Positions 40,926 through 53,524 of a stretch of DNA of 64,000 bases are shown piece by piece; position 1 is the first letter of the stretch, and the number at the start of each line of letters is the position of its first letter. Position numbers and translations under genes: made by a program. The notes beneath the pieces were generated by a model. The model did not search any database and was not told where the DNA came from. It saw nothing but the letters and a program-made list of their open reading frames with translations. The DNA is from JAKAXS01 sp965279065 (lineage in GTDB: Bacteria; Pseudomonadota; Alphaproteobacteria; Rhizobiales; Hyphomicrobiaceae). The stretch lies in the NCBI GenBank assembly GCA_965279065.1, contig OZ257134.1, forward strand, positions 1 through 64,000, written 5' to 3'.

Positions 40926-41868
40926 GGCCCCACCGAAGCCCGGCCCTGCCGCCGAACCCTGCACCCTCAAAGCCGGCGCCACGCACACGGTCGTCGCCGT
41001 CGTCGATCCCGAAACGCTCGAACTGGACGACGGAAGCCAAGTCCGGCTCGCTGGCATCCTGGCACCTTCGCCGCCGGCCTTTCTCTCCGCCGGTGCGGTC
41101 TGGCGGCCCGACGCCGAGGCCAGATCCGCCCTGAAGCAGCTGTTGCTCGGAGAACCCGTGGAACTGGCCTATGCCGATCCCCGTCGGGATCGTTGGGGCC
41201 GCCATCTCGCTCACGTCTTCAAGACAGGCACCGTCGGTCGCGAATGGGTGCAAGGCATCATGCTGCGCGAAGGACACGCCCGCGTTGATCCGCTGCCCGA
41301 TGACATGTCTTGCGTCAGCGAGCTTCTGGCGCACGAGCGCCCCGCCATGACCGCCGAGCGCGGCCTGTGGAGCAATCCGGCGTACCGCATTCGCTGGGCC
41401 GACCTGCCACCGCGTCTCATGCGCTTGCGCAACACCTTCCAACTGGTCGAGGGCCGCGTTCACAAAGTCGCGCTCACGCGCGGCCGCATCTACGTCAACT
41501 TCGGCGCCGACTGGCGCAGCGACTTCACCGCTGGCGCACGACGTGCGGCGTCCGCCTTTGACCGAAATGCCATCGCCAGGCTGCAAGCTTTTGAAGGTCG
41601 GCGCGTCCGTGTGCGCGGCTGGATCGAGCGGCGTAACGGCCCCTACATCGAGCTGGCCCACCCCCTGCAGATCGAAGCGGTGAGCGAAGAGCCGTTGCCG
41701 CCGTCCGCCGGCGTCGCGCGTGGCGTCATTCCGCCCGGCAGCGGCGACGATGAAGCCCGCGTTCCCGCCGGCGCTGTACCTGACGCGGAGGCGGAAAAGA
41801 ACAATGATGCCGATGCCGACAAGAAAAAGCGCCCGGAACACGAGGTTCCGGACGCTTTGGATCTATGA
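40861..41868 (+). CDS. Exported thermonuclease-family (SNase-like) protein
   Basis: A 335-residue protein with a signal peptide (ADFRILTVMVAMLTASPVAA) and a staphylococcal-nuclease-like OB-fold domain: VVAVVDPETLELDDGSQVRLAGILAP parallels the VxDGDTLxLxxGxxVRLxGIDAP family start, RRDRWGRHLAHVF and WVQGIMLREGHARV follow, and GLWSNPAY ends the core. Several catalytic acidic positions look substituted, so nuclease activity is uncertain. A further beta-rich segment with RVHKVALTRGRIYVNFG lies C-terminal. The ATG at 40816 is an alternative start. Both starts overlap the preceding gene. The 3' end encodes the terminator of the convergent carD gene. Confidence 0.75.
   Translation: MADFRILTVMVAMLTASPVAAEAPPKPGPAAEPCTLKAGATHTVVAVVDPETLELDDGSQVRLAGILAPSPPAFLSAGAVWRPDAEARSALKQLLLGEPVELAYADPRRDRWGRHLAHVFKTGTVGREWVQGIMLREGHARVDPLPDDMSCVSELLAHERPAMTAERGLWSNPAYRIRWADLPPRLMRLRNTFQLVEGRVHKVALTRGRIYVNFGADWRSDFTAGARRAASAFDRNAIARLQAFEGRRVRVRGWIERRNGPYIELAHPLQIEAVSEEPLPPSAGVARGVIPPGSGDDEARVPAGAVPDAEAEKNNDADADKKKRPEHEVPDALDL
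41823..41856 (-). terminator. carD terminator inside the 3' end of the nuclease-like gene
   Basis: On the minus strand AGCGTCCGGAAC (41856-41845) pairs with GTTCCGGGCGCT (41839-41828), with one G-U wobble, around a 5-base loop, followed by TTTTCTT. It lies about 30 bases after the carD stop and within the coding sequence of the convergent gene. Confidence 0.8.
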
Positions 41869-41886
41869 AGGATCACTTTCAGCCAG

Positions 41887-42909
41887 TCACGCGGCTTCGG
41901 CGCCTGCTTCAGCCTCGGCCTCGGCTTCCGCCGCGCGGCGGCCCTTGGCGCTCTTCGACAGGATTTCCACAATGCGCTGCACGGCACCGCGTTCGTCGAG
42001 CTTTTCGACGGCCGCGATCTCACGTGCCATGCGATCGAGCGCATCCTCGTACAGCTGCCGCTCTGAGTACGACTGCTCCGGCTGAGCGTCCGAGCGATAG
42101 AGGTCGCGCACCACTTCTGCGATCGAGATGAGATCGCCGGAGTTGATCTTCGCGACGTATTCCTGCGCGCGCCGGCTCCACATCGTCCGCTTCACCCGGG
42201 CACGGCCCTTGAGCGTGTCCATCGCCTTCTTGACGAGGGTATCCTCGGCAAGCTTGCGCATGCCCACGCTCTCCAGCTTTCCGGTCGGAACGCGAAGCGT
42301 CAGCTTCTCTTTCTCGAAGTTGATCACGAAGAGCTCGAGCGACATGCCCGCGATCTCCTGTTCTTCGATGCCGATGATGCGGCCGACGCCATGCGCCGGA
42401 TAAACAACGAACTCGTTGGTCTTGAAGCCATGGCGCTGGTTCACCGGCTTTTTCTGCGCAGCCAGCATCTGACGCTGCGCCGCGGCCTTCTCAGCCACCG
42501 ACTTCGGCGTGACGGGCGCGACAGGAGCCGAGATGCGCGTCGCGTTCGACTTGCCATGCGCGGCCGGCACGGCGCGGCCCGCGGCCGGCGGCACCTTGAT
42601 CGCACGTGCGTTCGCGGCAGCAACGGCCGCCTTGAACGAGGCAACCGTCTTCGAATCGACCTTCGGCGCAACCGGCTTGGCGGTCACGACAGGCTTCTTC
42701 ACAACGGCCGGCTTCGCAGCCACAACTGGCTTCGCCTTGGCCTTGACGGCCGCGACAGCCTTGACCTTCGCTGCCTTGACGGAACGCACGTTATCTTTGA
42801 CAGCACTCTTGACCGGCTTGGCCGAGGCTGCACGGGTAACCGGCTTCTTCGACGCGTGACCCGAGGTCTTCGCGCGTGCAGTGGTCTGTGCTTTGCTCTT
42901 TGCGGCCAT
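41887..42909 (-). CDS. carD: CarD-family transcription factor with long basic N-terminal extension
   Basis: A CarD-type regulator that binds the RNA polymerase beta subunit and stabilises open complexes, notably at rRNA promoters. The CarD core starts near residue 160 with FKTNEFVVYPAHGVGRIIGIE, followed by FEKEKLTLRVPTGKLESVGMR and the helical DNA-contacting domain with KRTMWSRRAQEYVAKINSGD. Residues 1-155 form a Lys/Ala/Pro-rich, histone H1-like extension, and the C-terminus ends in an Ala/Glu run. With 340 residues it is about twice the core length. The ATG at 42909 follows AAAGAGTGAGA. It is downstream of fdxA on the same strand. Confidence 0.93.
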   Translation of the reverse strand: MAAKSKAQTTARAKTSGHASKKPVTRAASAKPVKSAVKDNVRSVKAAKVKAVAAVKAKAKPVVAAKPAVVKKPVVTAKPVAPKVDSKTVASFKAAVAAANARAIKVPPAAGRAVPAAHGKSNATRISAPVAPVTPKSVAEKAAAQRQMLAAQKKPVNQRHGFKTNEFVVYPAHGVGRIIGIEEQEIAGMSLELFVINFEKEKLTLRVPTGKLESVGMRKLAEDTLVKKAMDTLKGRARVKRTMWSRRAQEYVAKINSGDLISIAEVVRDLYRSDAQPEQSYSERQLYEDALDRMAREIAAVEKLDERGAVQRIVEILSKSAKGRRAAEAEAEAEAGAEAA

Positions 42910-43334
42910 CAGTCTCACTCTTTCTTGGACGAACAACATTAACCATGCGCCGAGCGCGTCTTCCGGCACGGGTCCACGGCGCCACACATCCGCCATGGTC
43001 CGGCTGAAAACAGAAACCTGAACATCAGTCTCGGACGCGCCGCCGCTCGACTAGGGTCGAACGCAATAGACGCAGTCTCGTTCACCGTTTTAGGCCGCAG
43101 CTAAGCGGGCAGCTGCAATCTATCGATTGCGGCAGCCTGCCAATTCCGGCCCGTTCAAGTTATCTTCGCCAACACCGTCGCATATGTATCACATTTTTCC
43201 CGAGAAAAGAAGGGCGGCTGCCGCAAACAGTGGCGACGCGATTAAAGAAAAGCCTTAAGTTTCAGTACAAGCTGCGACGATATGAACTGCTCATGCTGAC
43301 TTTAACCATGCGGCAGCTCTATAGATGTGCCGAA
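42910..43334. other. 425-bp region between fdxA and carD
   Basis: No gene is supported; a plus-strand frame starting at 43230 is a shadow of fdxA. It contains an imperfect hairpin around GCTGCAATC/GATTGC (43112-43136), which could end fdxA transcription, and the AT-richer carD upstream region. Promoter elements were not resolved. Confidence 0.4.
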
Positions 43335-43673
43335 TTAGTCGTCTTTGCCCGGCTCTGGAGAAAAATATTTCTCGAACTTCCCATCTTCATCTTTAAAGGC
43401 GTCGGCTTCGGGCAGGGCGTCGCGCTTGGCCGTTATGTTTGGCCACTTCTCTGAATACTGGCGATTGAGCTCCAGCCAGCGCTCGATGTTGGGCTCGGTG
43501 TCTGGCTTGATCGCCTCGACAGGACATTCCGCCTCGCAGACCCCGCAGTCGATGCATTCATCGGGGTGGATGACGAGCATGTTCTCGCCCTCATAGAAGC
43601 AGTCGACCGGACAGACTTCCACGCAGTCGGTGTACTTGCACTTGATGCATTTGTCGTTGACGACGTACGTCAT
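43335..43673 (-). CDS. fdxA: Seven-iron ferredoxin FdxA
   Basis: A 112-residue [3Fe-4S][4Fe-4S] ferredoxin for low-potential electron transfer. It starts MTYVVNDKCIKCKYTDCVEVCP and has DECIDCGVCEAECPVEAI as the second cluster. The C-terminal extension (NRQYSEKWPNITAKRDALPE) is typical of the alphaproteobacterial FdxA family. It lies downstream of the S4 protein gene, in the helicase/S4/fdxA/carD order I associate with Rhizobiales. Confidence 0.96.
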   Translation of the reverse strand: MTYVVNDKCIKCKYTDCVEVCPVDCFYEGENMLVIHPDECIDCGVCEAECPVEAIKPDTEPNIERWLELNRQYSEKWPNITAKRDALPEADAFKDEDGKFEKYFSPEPGKDD

Positions 43674-43773
43674 CCCGGTCCACTCGCCGCGTCCGCGGCG
43701 CCCTTCAGTGTTTGAGGTCAGCCTATAGCAAGGACCTTGCCGAAGGCCAAAGCGCCAAAATGGCCCGCGCGTC

Positions 43774-44192
43774 TTAACGTCCTCTGATCTTGTCGATGAG
43801 CCGCCGGTCCTTCTTGGTTGGTCGCCCGCTGCCAGCCTCTCGTGCCGCAGGCTGCACGGGGCGTTCTTCAGGCGGCGGGGGCGCCGGCGTCAAATCCTCA
43901 TATAGGGATTGGGCCTCGCTGGCGGGACCCCGCCGTTTGCCGATAGCCGCCACCCGCAGCACGCGCACGTCGCGGTGAGCCGCCGAGGTGACGACGTCGC
44001 CCACCTTCACGCTGAGGCTGGCCTTCTCGACCTTGTCCTTGTTCACCCAGAACTTGCCGTCCGCGATGAGCGTCGCCGCCAGCGTCCGCGACTTGATGAT
44101 GCGCGCGAAGAACAGCCATTGGTCCAACCGCTGGCTGCCGCCAACCGCTGGCTCGGCACCTGGCGCAGGCGGCTTGCCGGGCGCCGCCGCCA

Positions 44193-44193
<1 letters not shown>
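43774..44193 (-). CDS. S4-domain RNA-binding protein (HslR-like)
   Basis: A 139-residue protein with an N-terminal S4 domain (RLDQWLFFARIIKSRTLAATLIADG, then WVNKDKVEKASLSVKVGDVV), like heat-shock protein Hsp15, which binds stalled 50S subunits carrying peptidyl-tRNA. The C-terminal third is Pro/Arg-rich. Its start overlaps the stop of the helicase gene by one base, so both are co-translated and probably act on RNA together. Confidence 0.92.
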
Positions 44194-47486
<3,293 letters not shown>

Positions 47487-47679
47487 GGCCCCCTTGGCCC
47501 TTCACTTCGTAGGGCTTGGCATTGCATTGGGCCGAGCCGAGATCAAGCGTTACCTGGAGCGTGACGTCCGCCTTGGGTGCCAGATCTCGCGATTCCGGCC
47601 CATTATTGTGATGGCATTTGTCGCTGTCCGGTCGGTATGGCACACCGGCTACCTCTGCGTGCAGCTTCCGTCCAGGTCG

Positions 47680-48519
47680 TCAATTGACGAGCGCAATCTG
47701 GCTCTGGTTGGCTTTGATGTTGACACGGCTGGCGGAAATTACGGCGTCACCAGCGACGGTTGGAATGACCACGACGTGCGGCACCATCAAGCTGGCGCTG
47801 GGGATGGGCCGGAATGTGATGGAGATGTTGTTGTTCCGCGCCAGCGCCCGCAGTTCCTCGGTCTCGCGATATCCTGCGATCGGCACGTACTTGACCTTGC
47901 AGATGATGCCCTGGCTCGGCTGGCCCGAGGGATGCGTCTCCGTGATCGGCACCTGCTTGCGGTAAGACAACACCAGATCGAAACGCTGTTTTCCGTCGAA
48001 AATGGACACCTTGCGATCGCAGGGATTGTTGCCGTCCACCCGTACCAGGCTCAACACGGCACTCAGCGGGTCGGCGACGCCCTTGATATGCTCGGCGGTC
48101 AGCGGCAGCGTGCCCGGCAGCGGCGGCTCCTCTGGCAGGATCGTCAGGCCGGTGACGGCACGATTCTTGAAGTTCATCGCCACTGAGCCGCTTTTCGCCG
48201 GGCTCTCGAAGTTGAACTGATAGATCGACGGCGAGGTCGCCTTGTTCTCGATCGCGCCCTGGGTCTTCGTCTGGCCCTTCCAGCCCACGAGCCCGGCGAA
48301 TGAGATCCGCACGTCGCTCTCCAGCGAATACGCCTTGTCGCCGACCGCGGACTTGAACGAGAAGCTGCCGATCTCGAAATCGTTGAGGGCAACCTTGTAC
48401 ACCGCGTCGATCTCAACGGTGTCCGGCCCTGCGGCGGCTGGCCACGTACTGGTGGACGCCAGTACGCCAGCGGCAAGAAGGCTGGCAACGATCGCCGGCC
48501 GGACGTGTCCGTTCATCAT
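47680..48519 (-). CDS. DUF3108 periplasmic protein
   Basis: A 279-residue exported protein (signal peptide through VLASTSTWPAAAG) of the DUF3108 family: VDAVYKVALNDFEIGSFSFKS-like strand pairs, then FDGKQRFDLVLSYRKQ near the middle, which is the usual domain core. A beta-rich, lipocalin-like fold is expected. The function is not established. Its place between rpmB and the helicase gene is part of conserved Rhizobiales order, from memory. Confidence 0.85.
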   Translation of the reverse strand: MMNGHVRPAIVASLLAAGVLASTSTWPAAAGPDTVEIDAVYKVALNDFEIGSFSFKSAVGDKAYSLESDVRISFAGLVGWKGQTKTQGAIENKATSPSIYQFNFESPAKSGSVAMNFKNRAVTGLTILPEEPPLPGTLPLTAEHIKGVADPLSAVLSLVRVDGNNPCDRKVSIFDGKQRFDLVLSYRKQVPITETHPSGQPSQGIICKVKYVPIAGYRETEELRALARNNNISITFRPIPSASLMVPHVVVIPTVAGDAVISASRVNIKANQSQIALVN

Positions 48520-48870
48520 GATAGCCAGTCTTTCGCTGACAGGGCGGCCCTCACAAGGCGAGATGCAACCCTGGAATGACAGCGCCTAAGCACGGTTTAC
48601 GACATTTGTTTGGCCCGGCAACCCGCCAGGGTCAATGGGCCGTCAATAGGCTGGCCAGCGCGTCAGACCGGGGTCACGCCCGTCGCAGGCCCCAACTGCC
48701 CTCTCGCCCTTGACTGACAGGGCGCCGCCGGTATACGAAGAGCGCCGAATTCCCGCTTGGATTTTGTCCGGCGGGGCTCATCCTGATGAGCCATTTCATC
48801 CCGACGGGCAATCTTGAGGTTTTTCGCGCCCCCGTGCACCGGGCCGGCCGCGACGAAGGAGCATGAAGTT
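48520..48870. other. 351-bp divergent region DUF3108/rpmB
   Basis: No gene is seen. It contains the predicted rpmB promoter and the DUF3108 leader, and is otherwise GC-rich without repeats. Confidence 0.5.
48710..48737 (+). promoter_or_regulatory. Predicted sigma-70 promoter of rpmB
   Basis: TTGACT (48710-48715) and TATACG (48732-48737) are separated by 16 bases, about 135 bases upstream of rpmB. The extended form CTTGAC is typical of alphaproteobacterial housekeeping promoters. Confidence 0.5.
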
Positions 48871-49170
48871 ATGACGAGGCGTTGTGAATTGACGGGCAAA
48901 TTGCCCATGTCCGGCCAGCTGCGCAGCCACGCCGAGAACAGCACGAAGCGCAAGTTTCGTCCTAATCTCGTCAACGTGACCCTGACGAGCGAAACCCTGC
49001 AGCGCGCCTTCAAGCTGCGCATTGCCGCCAGCGCCCTGAAGACCGTTGAGCACCGCGGTGGCCTCGACGCTTTCCTGAAGAAGGCCCGCAACGAGGACCT
49101 GTCCGAGCAGTGCCTCAAGCTGAAGCGCGACATCGCCAAGGCCGCCCAGGAAGCTGCTCCGGCGGCTTAA
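48871..49170 (+). CDS. rpmB: 50S ribosomal protein L28
   Basis: A 99-residue ribosomal protein starting MTRRCELTGKLPMSGQLRSH, with KRKFRPNLVNVTL and LRIAASALKTVEHRGGLDAF, the longer alphaproteobacterial L28 form. The ATG at 48871 follows AAGGAGC. An in-frame extension to 48814 is not needed. It is monocistronic with its own promoter and terminator. Confidence 0.97.
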   Translation: MTRRCELTGKLPMSGQLRSHAENSTKRKFRPNLVNVTLTSETLQRAFKLRIAASALKTVEHRGGLDAFLKKARNEDLSEQCLKLKRDIAKAAQEAAPAA

Positions 49171-49191
49171 GGCGTCTAGGTCTGGAATTTT

Positions 49192-49221
49192 GAAAGCCCG
49201 GTGCAATTGCGCCGGGCTTTC
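49192..49221 (+). terminator. rpmB terminator
   Basis: GAAAGCCCGG (49192-49201) pairs perfectly with CCGGGCTTTC (49212-49221) around a 10-base loop, 21 bases after the stop codon. The T-run is inside the stem (CTTTC), a form also seen in bidirectional terminators. Confidence 0.8.
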
Positions 49222-49259
49222 GCGTTGTTCGGGGATCAGACCTCGGTCTGATCCGAAGG

Positions 49260-50315
49260 TCACGGGGAGGCCGTCCGCTCCCGCTTGTCCCCGACGATCG
49301 CGAACTGCAGCAGCACCGTGCGCTGCAGGAAGCGGTTGAAGTTGTCGTCGGAGATCATCGTCACGATCGTCTCGCCTGCCGCGTTGGTGTGCACGCCAAG
49401 GCCTTCCATGTTGTCGATTTCCTGCCCCTGATCGGCCGCCAGGAGTACCTCTCCGCTGACGACGGCACCCGGTTTCACTTGGGCAGCCGCGACGCGCCTT
49501 AACCGCAGCTTCACGCCCTCCGTCCAGCGGAACCGCCGCTCCAGCACCAGCAGGTCGCCGCTAGGCAGGCTCGCGACGTCCGTGATGTTGAAGCCGCCGA
49601 TCTCGGTCACCGCAAACGGCCGCGGCTCCTTGCCCTGCCAGATCCACCCGGCGTGATGCCCGTCTTTCGTCTTCACCGCCTCGGCGATCGCCAGGGTCGC
49701 GCCGGCCAACGGGCCGCCGCGCAGCACCGTCACGGCCTCGATTCCATCGGTGCCCCTCCGCTTGATCATCTCTGGCGGCATCTTCAGATACGCTGACGGC
49801 GGCGTCAGTCCGTCCTTGCCGATGCGAAACCGTCCGATGCGGTTCTTCTGCTCGAACGAGATCAGCAACGTGCCATTGCTCAGCGAGCCCGAGGCCAGCG
49901 CCACCGCTTCCGCATCGCGATATCGCCCGCGATCGAGCGACTTGCCGCCGAGTGCCGTCACCGGCCCAAGCTTTGTCGAACTAAGACCGGACAGGCGCCC
50001 CTCTGTGTAGTCGAGCGTTCCCGTCATCCAGGTGCCCGCATCCGAGACGGCGAGAAACGTTTTGCCGTCCGCATCGACCACAAGACCAGACCAGCCGCCG
50101 AACGCCGCGACGGGCGACGTCAGCACCAGTCCGCCACGCCATTCCAGCCTACCGAATTCGGTCTTGGCTCGATCCGCCCGGTCGAATCCGTTGATTGGCG
50201 ACGCCGTGACGCTGATCACGTCCGGCTTCAGGTTCTGCGTCGCCGGCTTCGGATCGGCCGCCGCGACGCCCGCCACTGTCGCCGCCGCCAACGCGCCGAC
50301 CAACGCTCGCTTCAT
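49260..50315 (-). CDS. Exported esterase-like/phytase-like (COG4246-type) protein
   Basis: A 351-residue secreted protein (signal MKRALVGALAAATVAGVAAA) that resembles the esterase-like activity-of-phytase domain: FGGWSGLVVDADGKTFLAVSDAG, YRDAEAVALASGSLSNGTLLISFE, DGIEAVTVL, ITDVASLPSGDLLVLERRF and EGLGVHTNAAGETIVTMISDDNFN form repeated blades of a beta-propeller. The substrate is unknown. I start at the ATG at 50315 because it begins the signal peptide; a GTG at 50360 is possible. Confidence 0.82.
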   Translation of the reverse strand: MKRALVGALAAATVAGVAAADPKPATQNLKPDVISVTASPINGFDRADRAKTEFGRLEWRGGLVLTSPVAAFGGWSGLVVDADGKTFLAVSDAGTWMTGTLDYTEGRLSGLSSTKLGPVTALGGKSLDRGRYRDAEAVALASGSLSNGTLLISFEQKNRIGRFRIGKDGLTPPSAYLKMPPEMIKRRGTDGIEAVTVLRGGPLAGATLAIAEAVKTKDGHHAGWIWQGKEPRPFAVTEIGGFNITDVASLPSGDLLVLERRFRWTEGVKLRLRRVAAAQVKPGAVVSGEVLLAADQGQEIDNMEGLGVHTNAAGETIVTMISDDNFNRFLQRTVLLQFAIVGDKRERTASP

Positions 50316-50470
50316 CCCGCAGGACGGTCGTTGCAATATTTGGGGCAAGCTCAATTTCACGCGAATTGGCCTCGATCGGCGATGTCGTTACAGGCGGCTG
50401 GTCGCTATGTGCCCAATGATTGCGGCGGGTCGCAGGCCAAACTTGCCGCCGTCTGATGTCGAGTACATGA

Positions 50471-52402
50471 CTAATGCCGCGTCGCCTTGGCGACGTTGAC
50501 GCGCCTCGGGCCACTACTGGTGCCGCGACGGCGCGGGCCGCGCCCGATCGCTATCTCTTTGCTGCCCTTCTCCTCGAACAGCTCCACCAGCTTGTCCGTC
50601 ATCGCCCCGGCCAGTTCGCTGGGGTCGCTGATCGTCACGGCGCGTTGATACCAGCGCGTCACGTCGTGGCCGATGCCGATGGCAAGCAATTCCACTGGCG
50701 ACCGCTTCTCGATCTCCTCAATCACCTGGCGCAGATGCAGTTCCAGGTAGCTGCCGGAGTTCACCGACAGCGTCGAATCGTCGACCGGCGCGCCGTCCGA
50801 GATCATCATGAGGATGCGCCGGTGTTCAGGCCGCGCCATCAGCCGCGAGTGCGCCCAGGCGAGCGCCTCGCCGTCGATGTTCTCTTTCAGCATGCCCTCG
50901 CGCATCATCAGCGCCAGCGAGCGCTTCGCCCGCCGCCACGGTGTGTCGGCCGTCTTATAGATGATGTGGCGGATATCGTTCAGTCGCCCCGCGTTGCCGG
51001 GCTTGCCCGCCTCCATCCAGCGCTCGCGCGACTGACCGCCCTTCCACGCCCGCGTCGTGAAGCCGAGGATCTCCACTTTCACGCCGCAGCGTTCCAGCGT
51101 GCGCGCCAGGATCTCCGCCGCACACGCGGCCACCATGATCGGCCGCCCGCGCATCGAGCCGGAGTTGTCCAGCAGCAGCGTGACGACGGTATCGCGGAAC
51201 TCCATGTCCCGCTCTTGCTTGAATGACAGGGGATGCATGGGATCGATGATGATGCGCGTCAACCGCGCTGCATCGAGCGCGCCCTCTTCCAGGTCGAAAT
51301 CCCAGGCACGGTTCTGTTGCGCCAACAGGCGCCTCTGCAACCTGTTCGCCAGCCGCGCCACCGCGCTCGCCAGCTGCTTCATCTCCTTGTCGAGGAACGC
51401 GCGAAGCCTGTCGAGTTCTTCGGGCGACGACAGGTCGTCGGCCTGCACCTCTTCGTCGAACTCTTTGGTATAGACGCGGTAGCCGAACGATTCCGGGTCA
51501 TCCAGCACCGAACTGTTGGGCTTCCACGGTTCCGCCGTCTCGGCCTCTTCCGGCGCGTCGCTCTCGACGTCGAACTCCTGCGTATCGGCGGAGTCCGTCA
51601 TGTCCGCGATGTTGGATTCCTCGCTTTCCGTCGCCTCGCTGTCGCCTTGGCTCTCCTGGCCGTCGTCGCCCTCGGAGGAGTCATCGCTTTCCTCTTCGCC
51701 GCCTTCAGACTCCGGTTCGCTGTCCGCCTCGTCTTCCTGGGCCTGATTGTCGCCGCGCTCCTGCGCCAGATCGAGCGCCGTCAGCATTTCGTGCAGCAAC
51801 CGCCCGAACGCCTCCTGGTCCTCGGCCAGCGAGTCCATGCGCTGTAGCTGCTTGGCGCAGCGCTTCTCGATCCAAGACCGCCAGACGTCGACGATGGCTT
51901 CCGCGTTCTCCGGCGGTGCGAGGCCAGTTAGCCGTTCGCGTACCATCAGCGCCATCGCCTCACTCAGCGGTGCGGTATCGCGATCCGTGACGTTGGCGAA
52001 CCGCCCATGCGCGAAGTGGTCGTCGAGCTTGGCCGCCAGATTGTCGGCCATGCCCGCCATGCGATTGGCACCGATGGCCTCGACGCGGGCCTTCTCCACC
52101 GCCTCGAACACCTCGCGCGCGGGACCAGCCGATGGCGCTAGCCGGTTGTGCAGCTTGGCGTTGTGGCAGGCGGCCATCAGCCCCAGGCTGTCGGCCCAGC
52201 CGCGGATGACCGCGATCTCGCGCCGCGACGGCACGCGCGACGGCTCCGGCAGCTGCACGGTATGCCCGTGCATGTTGGGCGCGCCGGCGGCGAATCCCAC
52301 CAGCATCTCGTGATCGCCCGCGATCGCCCGCGTCGTCACGCCGATGGCCCGCTTGAGCGGCTCCGACGGCGCCTCACCGCGCTTGGCAGGTCCATTACTC
52401 AT
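50471..52402 (-). CDS. cobT: Aerobic cobaltochelatase subunit CobT
   Basis: Large MIDAS-containing subunit of the CobNST chelatase, which inserts Co2+ into hydrogenobyrinic acid a,c-diamide in aerobic B12 synthesis. The 643-residue protein has an N-terminal helical part, a very acidic linker around residues 215-285 (runs of Glu/Asp/Ser), and a C-terminal von Willebrand A domain with the metal site DNSGSMRG and later MISDGAPVDDSTLS. It is 27 bases downstream of cobS. CobN is not in the window. Confidence 0.97.
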   Translation of the reverse strand: MSNGPAKRGEAPSEPLKRAIGVTTRAIAGDHEMLVGFAAGAPNMHGHTVQLPEPSRVPSRREIAVIRGWADSLGLMAACHNAKLHNRLAPSAGPAREVFEAVEKARVEAIGANRMAGMADNLAAKLDDHFAHGRFANVTDRDTAPLSEAMALMVRERLTGLAPPENAEAIVDVWRSWIEKRCAKQLQRMDSLAEDQEAFGRLLHEMLTALDLAQERGDNQAQEDEADSEPESEGGEEESDDSSEGDDGQESQGDSEATESEESNIADMTDSADTQEFDVESDAPEEAETAEPWKPNSSVLDDPESFGYRVYTKEFDEEVQADDLSSPEELDRLRAFLDKEMKQLASAVARLANRLQRRLLAQQNRAWDFDLEEGALDAARLTRIIIDPMHPLSFKQERDMEFRDTVVTLLLDNSGSMRGRPIMVAACAAEILARTLERCGVKVEILGFTTRAWKGGQSRERWMEAGKPGNAGRLNDIRHIIYKTADTPWRRAKRSLALMMREGMLKENIDGEALAWAHSRLMARPEHRRILMMISDGAPVDDSTLSVNSGSYLELHLRQVIEEIEKRSPVELLAIGIGHDVTRWYQRAVTISDPSELAGAMTDKLVELFEEKGSKEIAIGRGPRRRGTSSGPRRVNVAKATRH

Positions 52403-52429
52403 GTCGATGCGGCCGCGCCATCGCGCGCC

Positions 52430-53428
52430 TCAGCTCAGCGCCACATTGGCGGCGCTCTCGGGCAGTTCCTCACCGAACGAGCGCTGATAGAACTCCGCCA
52501 CAAGTGGCCGCTCCAGCTCGTCGCACTTGTTGAGGAATGTCAGCCGGAAGGCGAAGCCGATGTCGGCGAAAATCTCCGCGTTTTCGGCCCACGTCATCAC
52601 CGTGCGTGGGCTCATCACCGTCGAAAGGTCGCCGTTGATGAACGCCTGTCGCGTCAGGTCGGCAACGCGCACCATGGCCGACACCTGCTTGCGCTTGGCA
52701 TCGCTCTTGCCGAATGACTTGACCTTGGAGACGACGATCTTCGCCTCGTCGTCGTGCGGCAGATAGTTCAACGTGCACACGATCGACCAGCGGTCCATCT
52801 GGCCCTGGTTGATCTGCTGTGTACCGTGATAGAGGCCTGACGTGTCGCCCAAGCCGATCGTATTCGTGGTCGAGAACAGGCGGAATGCGCCGTGCGGCCG
52901 AATGACTTTGGACTGATCCAGCAGCGTCAATTTTCCGGAGACTTCCAGCACGCGCTGGATCACGAACATCACGTCCGGGCGGCCCGCGTCGTATTCGTCG
53001 AACACCAGTGCAGTGTTCGTCTGTAGGCAGTACGGCAGGATGCCCTCGCGGAACTCCGTCACCTGCTTGCCGTCCTTCAGCACGATCGCGTCCTTGCCGA
53101 CGAGATCGATGCGCGACACGTGGCTGTCGAGATTGACACGGATGCATGGCCAGTTCAGCCGCGACGCCACCTGCTCGATGTGCGTCGATTTGCCTGTCCC
53201 GTGGTAGCCCTGAATCATCACGCGGCGGTTGTGCTTGAATCCGGCCAGGATCGCCAGCGTCACGTCCTTGTTGAACAGGTAGTCGGGATCGTTGTCCGGC
53301 ACGTGCTCATCTGGCTGGGAATAGGCCGGCACTTCCAGATCACTGTCGATGCCGAACACCTGACGCACCGAAACTTTCATGTCAGGCAGCCCGTTTCCGG
53401 TCGGGTTGGCCTGGGATTGCGCGCGCAT
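52430..53428 (-). CDS. cobS: Aerobic cobaltochelatase AAA+ subunit CobS
   Basis: The AAA+ ATPase partner of CobT. The 332-residue protein has Walker A GYHGTGKS at residues 74-81, Walker B ALVFDEYDAGRPDVMF, and the sensor region LFSTTNTIGLGDTSGLYHG. The start is the ATG at 53428 with AAAGAGA upstream. The family N-terminus with KVSVRQVFGIDSDLEVPAYS follows soon after. A 22-residue in-frame extension upstream lacks a ribosome-binding site. It forms a unit with cobT and follows the DnaJ-like gene. Confidence 0.97.
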   Translation of the reverse strand: MRAQSQANPTGNGLPDMKVSVRQVFGIDSDLEVPAYSQPDEHVPDNDPDYLFNKDVTLAILAGFKHNRRVMIQGYHGTGKSTHIEQVASRLNWPCIRVNLDSHVSRIDLVGKDAIVLKDGKQVTEFREGILPYCLQTNTALVFDEYDAGRPDVMFVIQRVLEVSGKLTLLDQSKVIRPHGAFRLFSTTNTIGLGDTSGLYHGTQQINQGQMDRWSIVCTLNYLPHDDEAKIVVSKVKSFGKSDAKRKQVSAMVRVADLTRQAFINGDLSTVMSPRTVMTWAENAEIFADIGFAFRLTFLNKCDELERPLVAEFYQRSFGEELPESAANVALS

Positions 53429-53524
53429 GGAAATCTCTTTGTTGGGAGTGGGCCTCGTCAGCCAATGAACTAGGGCCGGTTGGACATGTTCCAACGCCGC
53501 GCGAGCACCAAGGATGCCTTGGCT

